DNA of 64,000 bases from Zeimonas arvi (GCF_008039575.1 NZ_VDUY01000007.1:62001-126000), one strand, 5' to 3'. Counted from the stretch's first letter, positions 1-8,149 are shown. The notes: generated by a model not told the origin, from the letters alone. Numbers and translations are program-made.

Positions 1-860
1 TGCGGCTGCACAGTGGGCGCGGAATCGTGAACGTGATCGTGCGCGTGGCCGTGCCCGGGGCAGTGCGCATGCCGATGCGCGTGGTCGTGCTCACACGCGT
101 GGTCCTCGCCGTGCCCATGTGCGTGATCGTGTGCATGCGAGTGATCGTGCCCATGTCCATGCCCATGCTGATGTCCATGCTCATGTCCATGATCGGTTTG
201 CGTGCCGTGCAGAAGCCGATCGGCTTCCGCGAGTGACATCGCGTCCATCATGGCGAGCGGGCCCGTCTCCATGCCGGCTTCGATCGCGCTGGATTCGATC
301 AGCGATGCGGGAACACCTTCGCCGAGCAGCGCGAGTCCCTCGTTCGCATAACAGCGTGCAAGTCGCCTCGCATGGCAACCCGCCGTGTCGGCCACCAGGA
401 TGGTTCGGACTCTGGCCTGCGCAAGGAGATTGCGCAGCGTTTCGATGTGCGCGGGCGCGCCGCCGCCGACGACCTCCGCCAGGCGCAGCGGCCCGGTTCC
501 TGCGCAGATCGAGAGACCGATCAGCCGTCCGGGTTCGTGAAGCGCCCTGGCGAGCGGCGCAACGGGGTCGTTGCCCGCGATCGCGACCATCGGGACAGAC
601 CGGGGCAGGTCGTGTTCGAGGCGGTGAAGGGACTCGGCGCGCCGAGATGCCGGGCAGCCCGATGCTTCGACGAGAATGTCCGCGTCGGCGCGAGCCTCGG
701 CCTTCGATTCGGAGGGGATGCGTTGCACCGTTGCGCCCGCGTCGACCAGGCGATCGAGGAGGCGCGCGGCGACGGGATCGTCCCCGATCGCGACGATCGT
801 CGCAGAGCCGCGGGAAGGCGCGGCCGGTTGCCCAGACGAGGCTGCGCGAGGAGTGTTCAT
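1..860 (-). CDS. 3-hydroxyacyl-CoA dehydrogenase-like protein with histidine-rich tail (partial, 3' end outside window)
   Basis: The frame is open from the ATG at 858-860 to the left edge (286 codons seen). The first about 215 residues follow the layout of the 3HCDH N- and C-domains: an 'LAEVV' stretch, a 'VADTAGC' stretch, then 'LIESSAIEAGMETGPL', which resembles the C-domain of FadB/FadJ. There is no enoyl-CoA hydratase module in front. The nucleotide-binding glycine motif is degenerate (GDDPVA where GxGxxG is expected), so NAD binding by the usual mode is doubtful. The chain then enters a tail with 25 His in 55 residues, mostly alternating HxH with a few Cys/Asp/Glu, typical of metal-buffering segments. 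The tail codons show the sequence is coding, not a simple repeat: spacer residues vary (G,E,Q,D,S,A,R,V). What follows the tail is unknown. Family assignment is moderate; enzymatic activity is uncertain. Confidence 0.6.
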   Translation of the reverse strand, partial: MNTPRAASSGQPAAPSRGSATIVAIGDDPVAARLLDRLVDAGATVQRIPSESKAEARADADILVEASGCPASRRAESLHRLEHDLPRSVPMVAIAGNDPVAPLARALHEPGRLIGLSICAGTGPLRLAEVVGGGAPAHIETLRNLLAQARVRTILVADTAGCHARRLARCYANEGLALLGEGVPASLIESSAIEAGMETGPLAMMDAMSLAEADRLLHGTQTDHGHEHGHQHGHGHGHDHSHAHDHAHGHGEDHACEHDHAHRHAHCPGHGHAHDHVHDSAPTVQP

Positions 861-865
861 CGTTG

Positions 866-891
866 GTATCCGGATACGGCGCGGTAGCGCC
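866..891. promoter_or_regulatory. Two adjacent dyads before the His-rich gene
   Basis: GTATCCGGATAC (866-877) is a perfect 12-bp palindrome ending 5 nt before the start codon at 860. Directly beside it, GGCGC-GGTA-GCGCC (878-891) is a perfect 5-bp stem with a 4-nt loop. There is no Shine-Dalgarno sequence between the palindrome and the ATG. They could form an operator or leader hairpins; nothing in the sequence decides which. Confidence 0.35.
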
Positions 892-946
892 ATGCAATCC
901 GGAATCATAACGCCGCCGGAACGCCCCCCGGCGTGCCCGGCCGTCT

Positions 947-3900
947 TCAGACCGAAAGGATGCTGCGCCGACCGGTGATGCCGTTGCGGCGCCTCGCGGG
1001 CGGCGCGTGGTGGCCCAAGACCTCGATCACCTGGGTGTCCTGAACCAGGCTCATCCCGTGCTCGGCATGCAGAAGGCGCTCGCGGTCGACGGGCCGGCAC
1101 AAACCGAAGCCCTGCGCGTAATCGACGTTCAGGTCCATGAGCGTGCGCACGATCTCGGCGTTCTCGGCCCATTCGGCCACGCAGGCCATGCCGATCTCGT
1201 GGGACAGGTCGACGATGGCGCGCGTGATTGCGTGGTTCGCGGGGTTCAGGTTCACATCCCGAATGAAGCTGCCGTCGATCTTCACGAAATCCCCGGGCAA
1301 TTCCTTCAGGTAGCTGAATGACGTGTAGCCGGCACCGAAGTCGTCGAGCGCCACCCGGGCGCCGAAGGATTTCACCCTGTCGACGAAGCGGCGCGTCGTT
1401 TTCAGGTCGTACAGCGCCACGCTCTCGGTGATCTCGAAGCAGACGCGTTGCGTGGCGTCGGGATGATTGCGAATGAGCGCGATCGTGTCCTGCAGGAACT
1501 TCTCGTCGTTCAGCGACGCGCCACTGAGGTTGATCGTGCAAAAGCCCAACCGCTCGCGATGGTCCGGATTCTCGTCGAGCCACTCGAGAGTGGAGCGCAG
1601 CACCCAGCGATCGATCTGGCTCATCAGGCCGTTGCGCTCGGCGGCGGCGATGAACCGGCCGGGCGGCACCACCGCACCGGCACCATCGCGCATGCGCACC
1701 AGCACCTCGTAGGAGAGGCTGGCATACGGGGTCCGCAACGACACGATGGGCTGCAGCTGCGTGAAGAAGTTCTCCACCGGCAGTCGCTCGCGCATGTTCG
1801 CCACGAGCTTGATCTCGTCGAGGTAGGTCGTGAGCTCCGAGCTGCGCGAGCCCAGGGCGACCACCGTGGAGCCACCCGCCTTCTTCGCCTCGGCGCAGGC
1901 GCGGTCCGAGGCGGTGAGCGCGTCGCGCGGGGTCATCTCGGGCGCAAGCTGGATGACGCCGATGCTCGCCGCGACACTGAATGCCTTGTCCTGATGCTGG
2001 TACGGCCGCTCGCTCAGCGCACGCCGGAGCTCCTCGCAAAGCGCTCGGGCGGTCTCCAGGGACATGTCGTTGATGACCACGACGAACTCGTCGCCGCCCA
2101 CCCGCGCGGCAATGTGCGGCGGGCGGATCACGCTACGCGTGCGCGTCGACATCTGCCGAAGGATCTGGTCTCCCGCCACGTGACCGAACAGGTCGTTAAC
2201 GAGCTTGAAGCGGTCGAGATCGACGTAAGCGAAGCAGATGCTGCGCTCCCTGGACGCCGCGATCGCACGCTCGAGATGCCCATTGAAGCCGCGACGATTG
2301 AGCAGGCCAGTGAGCGAGTCGTGATCTGCAAGGAACTGCAGCCGCCCTTCGGCTTCCTTACGGGCGGTCACATCCTCGATCCAGGTCTCGATACGGCCCT
2401 GCTTGCGCAGAGCCCGCATGTGCAGCCAGCGACGCCCACCTTCCCGGGACGAGATCGCGATCTCGGTATCGGTGAGCCGGCTCTCGTCGGCCTGACGGAT
2501 GAGTGACTCGAGCGCGTGCTGGTTAGCTACCTCGGCCCAGCTCTTGGGCTCCCGGTACTGAGAGGGCGGTGGTAGGTCGAACATGACCCCGAAGGCGGGG
2601 TTGTACTCCAGGATCGTTCCGTCGTCCCGCATGGAGAACAAACCGACCGGCATGGTGTTGTAGTTCTCGCGGAAGCGTTGGAGGGCGCTCACTGCTCTGT
2701 TCTGCGCTGTGACTCGTGCGGCTCTCTCCTCATTCATTCGCGCAGCGAGGGCAATCGCCATCACTAATGCCGACGCTAGCGCGCTGACCTGGCTGTTAAG
2801 CAGTTTCGGAGCCTCATCGGTCACGCCACTCGCATATGCAATTTCGCCAATTAGGCCTGCTGCCGTAATTCCCCAGCCGATTGCGTACCAGTAGGCGATT
2901 ACATTTGGATGCGTCCGAATGATTTGAGCAACTGAAACGGTGATTAGAATTATCGATGCAAATCCGAAAACCCAAATTACATTCAAAGACTGAGAGGGAA
3001 AGAAATGAGAAACTAGAGTCGTAACTATTACTACTGATAGAAGAACGGACCATACATATCGGCGCAGGCCAAGTTTTGTTAGCTCTGTGCGAAAGAGTGC
3101 CTCAAATAGTCCGAGAGACAGGACGAAATGTGCAACTAAAGAGAGCCGCAGAACCAAACGCTGCGCGCTATTCCCAAGTTCGAGCCCTATCCAATTTAAG
3201 TCCCATCCCCCGTTTTGAGCTGCCACACGAAGGCTAGTGATTAGCCAGGCACCGAAAAGAAGAAATACCATGTCCCGATTGAATGCGGCAATTAGCAGGC
3301 TAAACATTGCCAACATCAACAGCGATCCCAGTAGTAGCCCACCTTGTCGCTCAAATCGAAACTGGCCTGCATTCAGAGTCGCCTCGTCTTGGACCAGACG
3401 TACCGAGGGGCGATTGAAGGAGTCAGTTGAGAAACGCCCCAGAACCTTGAGAGAGATCCCAGTGTATTTTGGAATCGCGATGGAGACTCCATCGCGAATT
3501 GGATTCCACGGCAATTCCGCGACTAAGTCCCACTCGCCGTCCGTCTTGCTCGCGAAAAGCCAGAACTCTCCGCGCTGTAGCCTCAGTGACTCGAGCTTGA
3601 GCTGATTGCGGGTCGAAACATCCGCTGGCTCCAAGTCAATCATGAGCCAGTGAGTGCCACCAGTCAGCTTTCCTGCACGAAGTCGAGGGGTGCCACCGCC
3701 CTTCGTTGCAGTGAGTTCGTTGAGTGCCTCGCCCGGACCAAGTCCTGGTTGTTCCTCAAGCGCGGTTATGACTTCGAGTTGGAGATCGCGATCCGCGGGC
3801 GATTCGGCGCTTACGGTGAAATAAGCGGCCAAGCCGGCCGCAACCACGACCATAATCGCAATGGCAGCCGGTACGTAGGCTAAAGTCGTCGCTAACGCCG

Positions 3901-4000
3901 AGTGATAAACGGAGCGTCTGAAGGTGGCAAGGGGGTTGAGCAAGGCAGCCGATCCGTCAGGGTGATCTCTGCAGACAGTATAGGCAGCGGTACATGTCAC
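947..4000 (-). CDS. 7TMR-DISM / PAS / GGDEF / EAL membrane c-di-GMP signalling protein
   Basis: A 1017-residue sensor. An N-terminal membrane segment (about residues 42-66) is followed by a periplasmic DISMED2-like domain (about 70-215), seven hydrophobic segments (about 222-425, 7TMR-DISM type), a PAS domain (about 450-555), a GGDEF domain with intact RVGGDEF near residue 636, and an EAL domain with YEVLVRM (EVL variant) near 765 and DDFGAGYTSF near 885. Both c-di-GMP synthesis and hydrolysis are possible; which dominates cannot be read from sequence. The GTG start at 4000 lies inside an inverted repeat and has no clear RBS; a TTG about 20 codons in is an alternative. It lies 85 nt downstream of the acyltransferase gene and is probably co-transcribed. 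The sensor half is low in GC (about 35% at 2941-3000) while the catalytic half is about 70%. Confidence 0.9.
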   Translation of the reverse strand: MTCTAAYTVCRDHPDGSAALLNPLATFRRSVYHSALATTLAYVPAAIAIMVVVAAGLAAYFTVSAESPADRDLQLEVITALEEQPGLGPGEALNELTATKGGGTPRLRAGKLTGGTHWLMIDLEPADVSTRNQLKLESLRLQRGEFWLFASKTDGEWDLVAELPWNPIRDGVSIAIPKYTGISLKVLGRFSTDSFNRPSVRLVQDEATLNAGQFRFERQGGLLLGSLLMLAMFSLLIAAFNRDMVFLLFGAWLITSLRVAAQNGGWDLNWIGLELGNSAQRLVLRLSLVAHFVLSLGLFEALFRTELTKLGLRRYVWSVLLSVVIVTTLVSHFFPSQSLNVIWVFGFASIILITVSVAQIIRTHPNVIAYWYAIGWGITAAGLIGEIAYASGVTDEAPKLLNSQVSALASALVMAIALAARMNEERAARVTAQNRAVSALQRFRENYNTMPVGLFSMRDDGTILEYNPAFGVMFDLPPPSQYREPKSWAEVANQHALESLIRQADESRLTDTEIAISSREGGRRWLHMRALRKQGRIETWIEDVTARKEAEGRLQFLADHDSLTGLLNRRGFNGHLERAIAASRERSICFAYVDLDRFKLVNDLFGHVAGDQILRQMSTRTRSVIRPPHIAARVGGDEFVVVINDMSLETARALCEELRRALSERPYQHQDKAFSVAASIGVIQLAPEMTPRDALTASDRACAEAKKAGGSTVVALGSRSSELTTYLDEIKLVANMRERLPVENFFTQLQPIVSLRTPYASLSYEVLVRMRDGAGAVVPPGRFIAAAERNGLMSQIDRWVLRSTLEWLDENPDHRERLGFCTINLSGASLNDEKFLQDTIALIRNHPDATQRVCFEITESVALYDLKTTRRFVDRVKSFGARVALDDFGAGYTSFSYLKELPGDFVKIDGSFIRDVNLNPANHAITRAIVDLSHEIGMACVAEWAENAEIVRTLMDLNVDYAQGFGLCRPVDRERLLHAEHGMSLVQDTQVIEVLGHHAPPARRRNGITGRRSILSV

Positions 4001-4020
4001 TCGTTGAGAGCCGACGAGTG
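3998..4020 (-). promoter_or_regulatory. Inverted repeat enclosing the GTG start of the GGDEF/EAL gene
   Basis: CACTCGT (3998-4004) and ACGAGTG (4014-4020) are perfect 7-bp complements around a 9-nt loop. On the minus-strand mRNA the 3' arm ends with the GTG start codon, so a folded hairpin would hide the initiation codon. Confidence 0.4.
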
Positions 4021-4085
4021 GAATACTTGGACACCCGGACGGTTATGAGATGGTGCGGGAGGCGTTGCAGACCGTGACTGGCGTC

Positions 4086-4931
4086 CTACACGACGGGTAT
4101 GTCGAGTGTCGCCGGCACTTCGGGAATGCGACCCTCGCGCGTTCTCTTCGACCGTGGCATCGCCCACATTCCTCGAACAGATGAGAATATCTCGATGTCC
4201 GGGTGGAAGTCCTCGATCATAAATTTATAGAGCGGGTGCTGGGCGTCCCGCCATGTTCGTTCCCCGGCGGGAACATCAAAGACGAAAAGCCGAAGATGCT
4301 TCTTTCCTTGACTCGGAAAGCTCAGTAAGGTTGGATGGTCAAATACTTCTCGGAATCCAAGTTTCATGAATTCGCGGTCAACGGGTGTGCGCGCCGCGAC
4401 AAGCATGTAGTCAATTTGGGTGGCAAGACAAAAGCGATAAAGAGCTTTAAACAAAGCACGTTTCACCAGAGTTCCAGTGGGCCCTGCCTTGACTCCAAGG
4501 CGGCCAACTTGGGCAATTGTCTTGTCGCGAAGGAAGTCGGGCAGTCGAACTACAGCTTCGAGTTCAGTCCGAAAATTAAGGTTTGTCTCGATGCGTATTG
4601 AGCCCTCGGGCTCGCCGGTGCTCTTTGATTCCGCGAGAAGAACCACGTTCCCACGGGTGCGATCAGCTTCTTCCGGTTGCAGCAATCGGGCGCCGAACTG
4701 CGGGGCATGGCGAAGGAAGGCTTGAGCGCGAACTTGAACCGCTTTTAGGAGATGTTCCTCGGTCCGAGCCAGTCGCACAGTGAACGGCAGGTTGATGCCG
4801 CGCGCATGGACTGGGATGCCCCGCGAGGAGTGGAGGTCTTCATCGCTGATAGTGAGAACCTGAGATCCGAGAGCCCTCGAACCAGCAACATCGTGGGGGA
4901 GAGTCTCCAGTACGTTCACGTCGACATTCAT
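4086..4931 (-). CDS. FeeM-type N-acyl amino acid synthase (GNAT-fold acyltransferase)
   Basis: A 281-residue protein. The body fits the N-acyl amino acid synthase FeeM family, GNAT-related enzymes that move a fatty acyl chain from acyl carrier protein to an amino acid. Visible landmarks: 'KAVQVRAQAFLRH' near residue 65, 'GSIRIETN', an acceptor-side 'GRLGVKAG' strand, 'VKRALFKALYRFC', 'AARTPVDREFMKLGFREVF', and a C-terminal 'HPLYKF..EDFHPDI'. No signal peptide or membrane segment, so cytoplasmic. I start at the ATG at 4931, the first ATG, with GGAGAG about 10 nt upstream; a TTG at 5000 would add 23 poorly family-like residues. It is divergent from a hybrid kinase and is followed by a GGDEF/EAL gene, which suggests a regulated lipid-like signal or surface product. 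The amino acid acceptor is unknown. Confidence 0.75.
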   Translation of the reverse strand: MNVDVNVLETLPHDVAGSRALGSQVLTISDEDLHSSRGIPVHARGINLPFTVRLARTEEHLLKAVQVRAQAFLRHAPQFGARLLQPEEADRTRGNVVLLAESKSTGEPEGSIRIETNLNFRTELEAVVRLPDFLRDKTIAQVGRLGVKAGPTGTLVKRALFKALYRFCLATQIDYMLVAARTPVDREFMKLGFREVFDHPTLLSFPSQGKKHLRLFVFDVPAGERTWRDAQHPLYKFMIEDFHPDIEIFSSVRGMWAMPRSKRTREGRIPEVPATLDIPVV

Positions 4932-4964
4932 TCTTCTGAGGCTCTCCGGTTGCGCAAAAGTACT

Positions 4965-4988
4965 TCCCAAGGTCCAGCAGCCTTGGGA
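4965..4988. promoter_or_regulatory. 24-bp dyad upstream of the acyltransferase (candidate operator)
   Basis: TCCCAAGG (4965-4972) and CCTTGGGA (4981-4988) form a perfect 8-bp inverted repeat with an 8-nt spacer, centred about 45 bp before the acyltransferase ATG and inside the intergenic region shared with the divergent kinase. Geometry suits a dimeric DNA-binding regulator, or a hairpin in the 5' leader. Confidence 0.4.
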
Positions 4989-5155
4989 GCATCCCCTCAA
5001 CTAAGACTTTCGGATGATTGCAGATGTGTGTGTTGTATGTCACTAAGGCATCTGGGGCACCTTGCCGGTAACTTGGCCTGGACTTCGGCTTGTTGCAGAA
5101 AAACTACATTCGAGCCGATCGCCGGCGGTTGCCAAGGGGTAAGAGACCCTTGTCA

Positions 5156-5174
5156 GCTCACATGTCTCGTGAGC
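5156..5174. promoter_or_regulatory. Inverted repeat in the kinase leader
   Basis: GCTCAC (5156-5161) and GTGAGC (5169-5174) are exact complements with a 7-nt spacer, 34 nt before the chosen ATG of the kinase gene. A second dyad in the same 277-bp divergent region; role unknown. Confidence 0.3.
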
Positions 5175-5208
5175 CCGCTTGGAGTCGTCGTCAATTCTAG
5201 TGCGCTCA

Positions 5209-7065
5209 ATGCAGGGGAATCGCTTGTATCCACGAAAGTTTCCCGACGCCGACCAGGAGTCCGCCTTTCTTCAGGAATTTCGACGAAGTGGCGCACGTTT
5301 TGCACTTGCCGCGTCACTCGCGGGCGCTCTAATGGCGTTCTCTTTTGTGGTCCTAATGATTGGCGATGAGGCTCGAGATATCAACCAGCATTCCAGGCAA
5401 CTAGTTCGATTGGGCATTGGTGGGTTATTGTCAACGTCATGCCTAGTCCTTTGGCTTCTGCCGAGATTCTCAGTTCGCAACTATCTATTTGTGGTTGGGG
5501 TGCCAGCCACTTTGGCCTGCTTCACGGTTGCGCTTCTAGGATATCTGCCAACCGACGCAGAATTTCCCCGGTCGGGGCGTCTCACTGTCGCGATGTGCTT
5601 GACTTGTTTTCTCGTCTACGGATTCACCAGACTCCCGGTTGTACTAATGTTCACAATTTGCTCTGTATCGTCTGCGATCGCGATTGCAGCGGCGATCTCG
5701 AATGGCGATGACTATGGTCGGGCTCTGGTTATTTATCTGGCTGCCGCAAACGTCTCGGGGTGCTTGTTGAGCGCGCAGATAGAAAATAGGGAGCGGGAGA
5801 GCTTCAATAGGGAAATTGCGCTTGTTGAAGCGAGAGAGAAGCTCGCAGCCAGCGCTCAAGCTAGTAGTGATGCAAGCGCCGCGAAATCGCTCTTGATGGC
5901 GGCAGTAAATCATGATCTAAGGCAGCCAGCTGCAAGTGCAACCCTTTACCTTGAACGGCTTACTGCGCATATCGAGGAATGCGCTCCGAGTTGCATGCCC
6001 CTGCTGGGAAAAGTCAGAGAGTGCGTTGGAGCTATTACCGATAACCTTTCACGCTTGTCGGTTGTTGCGGATCTAAATGACAAGGAGCGAGTCCTAGTCC
6101 CGACACAGGTCGATTTGTGCGCTATTCTAGACCGGCTCGTAGGAGTTTATTCTGGACCTGCGCTTGAGCGAAAAATCAGGTTCGAAGTGGCTTTGCCGCG
6201 CCGTGGGAATTTGACACTGATGACGGATGGCGCGCGCTTGGGAGATGTCCTTGCCAATTTAGTTAGCAATGCACTGAAGTTTACGTCAGAGGATGGTCGT
6301 GGTTGGGTCGCCGTTCGCGCGATTCGATTCGGCTCTCGGATTCGAATTACTGTTCGAGACAATGGGATCGGGATCGCCAAGCATCATCATCATCGTGTAT
6401 TTGACGAGTATTTCCAAATCGATAACGCGGAACGTGACCGTGATCGCGGCTATGGTCTCGGCCTTTCGATCGTCCGGGACACGATCGCGCGGCTCCCGGG
6501 GCACTCTATTTTCCTAAGATCCGCGTTAGGAGAAGGAACGCGGTTCGATGTATGGGTGCCGCTCGCACCCACAATTGAACGTGCCGTTGGAGAGTCGGCT
6601 TGGTCCGGTTTGCACAGTTCGGCTTGTAATTGCGAGGAGACGCTAGCGCGAGGATGCGGCCATGAATTGGAGGAGAAGGAAAGAAACCTTCGAGGCGTGT
6701 ACGTTTTGCTCGTAGAGGATGATCCGTTGGTAAGGTCGGCACTCATTGAAACGCTAAAAGGATGGGGGATGCTCGTTGATGCGGCGGCGTCCCCTGAAGC
6801 CGCGCTAGCACTTGCCAGGCGCGCGGAGCGTTTGTTTGACTTAGTGGTTTCAGACTTCGGGTTTGACGCCGCGCTGGACGGATTGGATTTGATTCGAGAG
6901 GTTCGGGGAGAGCAGGGGCGCGTGACCCCGGCAATAATTTTCTCTGGACAGATCCCATCCATTGATGAAAAGAGGCTGAGCGAACTGCAGGTTCGCGCCG
7001 TTTCAAAGCCAATACATGCAGAGAGATTGCGGGCGGAATTGGATGCGTGCCTGACGTCCGTGTGA
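5209..7065 (+). CDS. Membrane hybrid sensor histidine kinase with receiver domain
   Basis: A 618-residue protein. Several hydrophobic segments (about residues 28-187) form an integral membrane sensor of no named type. Then a HisKA domain with the phospho-accepting His235 in NHDLRQP, a HATPase domain with N box (NLVSNALKF), G1 (DNGIGIA) and G2 (GYGLGLSIV), and a C-terminal receiver beginning LLVEDDPLV with Asp549 in VVSDFGFD and a conserved KPI lysine. All catalytic boxes are intact. No output domain follows, so the phosphate goes to an unlinked partner or the receiver is autoregulatory. ATG 5209 is chosen; a TTG at 5179 is possible. GC is well below the genome average. Divergent from the FeeM-type acyltransferase, it is a candidate sensor for that locus. 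Confidence 0.9.
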   Translation: MQGNRLYPRKFPDADQESAFLQEFRRSGARFALAASLAGALMAFSFVVLMIGDEARDINQHSRQLVRLGIGGLLSTSCLVLWLLPRFSVRNYLFVVGVPATLACFTVALLGYLPTDAEFPRSGRLTVAMCLTCFLVYGFTRLPVVLMFTICSVSSAIAIAAAISNGDDYGRALVIYLAAANVSGCLLSAQIENRERESFNREIALVEAREKLAASAQASSDASAAKSLLMAAVNHDLRQPAASATLYLERLTAHIEECAPSCMPLLGKVRECVGAITDNLSRLSVVADLNDKERVLVPTQVDLCAILDRLVGVYSGPALERKIRFEVALPRRGNLTLMTDGARLGDVLANLVSNALKFTSEDGRGWVAVRAIRFGSRIRITVRDNGIGIAKHHHHRVFDEYFQIDNAERDRDRGYGLGLSIVRDTIARLPGHSIFLRSALGEGTRFDVWVPLAPTIERAVGESAWSGLHSSACNCEETLARGCGHELEEKERNLRGVYVLLVEDDPLVRSALIETLKGWGMLVDAAASPEAALALARRAERLFDLVVSDFGFDAALDGLDLIREVRGEQGRVTPAIIFSGQIPSIDEKRLSELQVRAVSKPIHAERLRAELDACLTSV

Positions 7066-7116
7066 GGCGTTAAGTGCGAACTTCGAGATCGCGCTTGAGA
7101 ACTCCATCCCGCCCCT

Positions 7117-7602
7117 TCAACCCACCAGATAAGCCGCAGAGCCGGTGGCGATCAGTGTGCCCGCCTCGTTCTCCAGCGTCATCTGCGCGGACCCGATCCG
7201 GCCGCCGAGTCGGGTCACACGCCCGGTGGCAAGAAAGTGCTGGCCGATCCCGGGGCGAAGGAAGTCGGTTCGCAGGTCGATCGTGCCGAACCGGCCGAAG
7301 CGGGTCATGACCTGCGCCGCCGATTCATCCCTGTGCTTGTCGGCGATCGCGCACATCAGCGCGAGACCGCCCGTTGCGTCGAGTACGGATGCGATGACGC
7401 CGCCGTGGAGGCGGCCAGTGGGGTAGTGCCCGATCAGTTCGGCCCGCATGTCGAACCGGATCGTCGAGCCGTCGGGGTCGAGCGTGCCGACCTTCATGCC
7501 GAGCAGCTGGTTGAAGGCGATCATCCGCTCGAACAACTCGCGGTACGTGTCGTCGAGTCGTGCTTGTTCTTCCGCGGAGCGCGGAGGGCGCTGGGTGGTC
7601 AT
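7117..7602 (-). CDS. PaaI/YigI-like hotdog-fold acyl-CoA thioesterase
   Basis: A 161-residue protein of the right length for a single hotdog domain. The central 'TGRLHGGVIASVLDATGGLA' stretch is the typical helix of this fold, with the HGG turn and a downstream acidic Asp; 'GTIDLRTDFLRPG' and 'ATGRVTRLGGRIG' are the later beta strands. It probably hydrolyses medium- or long-chain acyl-CoA in the cytoplasm. Convergent with the kinase gene (51 nt apart) and divergent from the lipoprotein gene, so transcribed alone. The ATG at 7602 precedes MTTQ and fits the domain start; the longer upstream frame has no family resemblance. Confidence 0.85.
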   Translation of the reverse strand: MTTQRPPRSAEEQARLDDTYRELFERMIAFNQLLGMKVGTLDPDGSTIRFDMRAELIGHYPTGRLHGGVIASVLDATGGLALMCAIADKHRDESAAQVMTRFGRFGTIDLRTDFLRPGIGQHFLATGRVTRLGGRIGSAQMTLENEAGTLIATGSAAYLVG

Positions 7603-7771
7603 CGCTGCTCGGGGGGTCTCGTTGTCCGTCGCGATGATGGCACAGCCGGCCCACGGGGCTCGCGCCGCGAGCGGAACAGCCGGCTCGTGCTGCGCCCGGA
7701 ATATTTCGCCGCTCTCCGGCGTTTGCCCTCCAAGGCCGTCTCCTGCGGCCTGCTCCATGGGAGGAATGACG

Positions 7772-8149
7772 ATGCTCAGGTTGACAGCTGCCCTTGCAAC
7801 GACGGCCCTGATGACGGCGTGCGCCGGTTGGGGAACAATGAGCAACGCACCGGCAAGGGTCTCGGACGGCGTGCTCGTGGGCGAGAACGGGATGACCCTG
7901 TACACCTTCGACCGGGACCAGGCGGGTTCCGGGCGGAGCGTGTGTAATGGGCAGTGCGCGGTGAATTGGCCTCCGCTCAAGGCGGCCGGCGGGAAGTCGG
8001 CCGGCGACTGGACCGTGATCGCCCGCGACGACGGTTCCGCGCAGTGGGCCTACAAGGGCAAGCCCCTGTACTTCTGGGTTCGCGACCAGAAGCCGGGGGA
8101 TCGCACGGGGGAAGGGTTCAACGGTGTCTGGCGTGTCGCTCGCCCATGA
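7772..8149 (+). CDS. Secreted repeat-type lipoprotein (COG4315 family)
   Basis: A 125-residue protein with a short N-terminal signal ending in LMTAC, a lipobox-like site with an unusual Met at -3, then two copies of the 'TLYTFDRD' / 'PLYFWVRD' beta motif with paired cysteines (CNGQC) found in the secreted repeat lipoprotein family. Biochemical role unknown; related proteins are often encoded beside ECF sigma factors, as here. GGAGGA lies 7 nt before the ATG at 7772; an in-frame ATG at 7766 is too close to it. It overlaps the sigma factor gene by 26 nt, so the three genes 7772-9605 form one operon. Confidence 0.85.
   Translation: MLRLTAALATTALMTACAGWGTMSNAPARVSDGVLVGENGMTLYTFDRDQAGSGRSVCNGQCAVNWPPLKAAGGKSAGDWTVIARDDGSAQWAYKGKPLYFWVRDQKPGDRTGEGFNGVWRVARP

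Noticed and set aside
1685-1715. EVL instead of EAL in both c-di-GMP phosphodiesterase domains
   Set aside because: EVL is a common tolerated variant in active enzymes, so I do not treat it as loss of function.
6382-6393. A (CAT)4 run giving HHHH in the kinase ATP-binding domain
   Set aside because: It replaces residues at a variable position between the G1 box and the F box without changing spacing; probably neutral.
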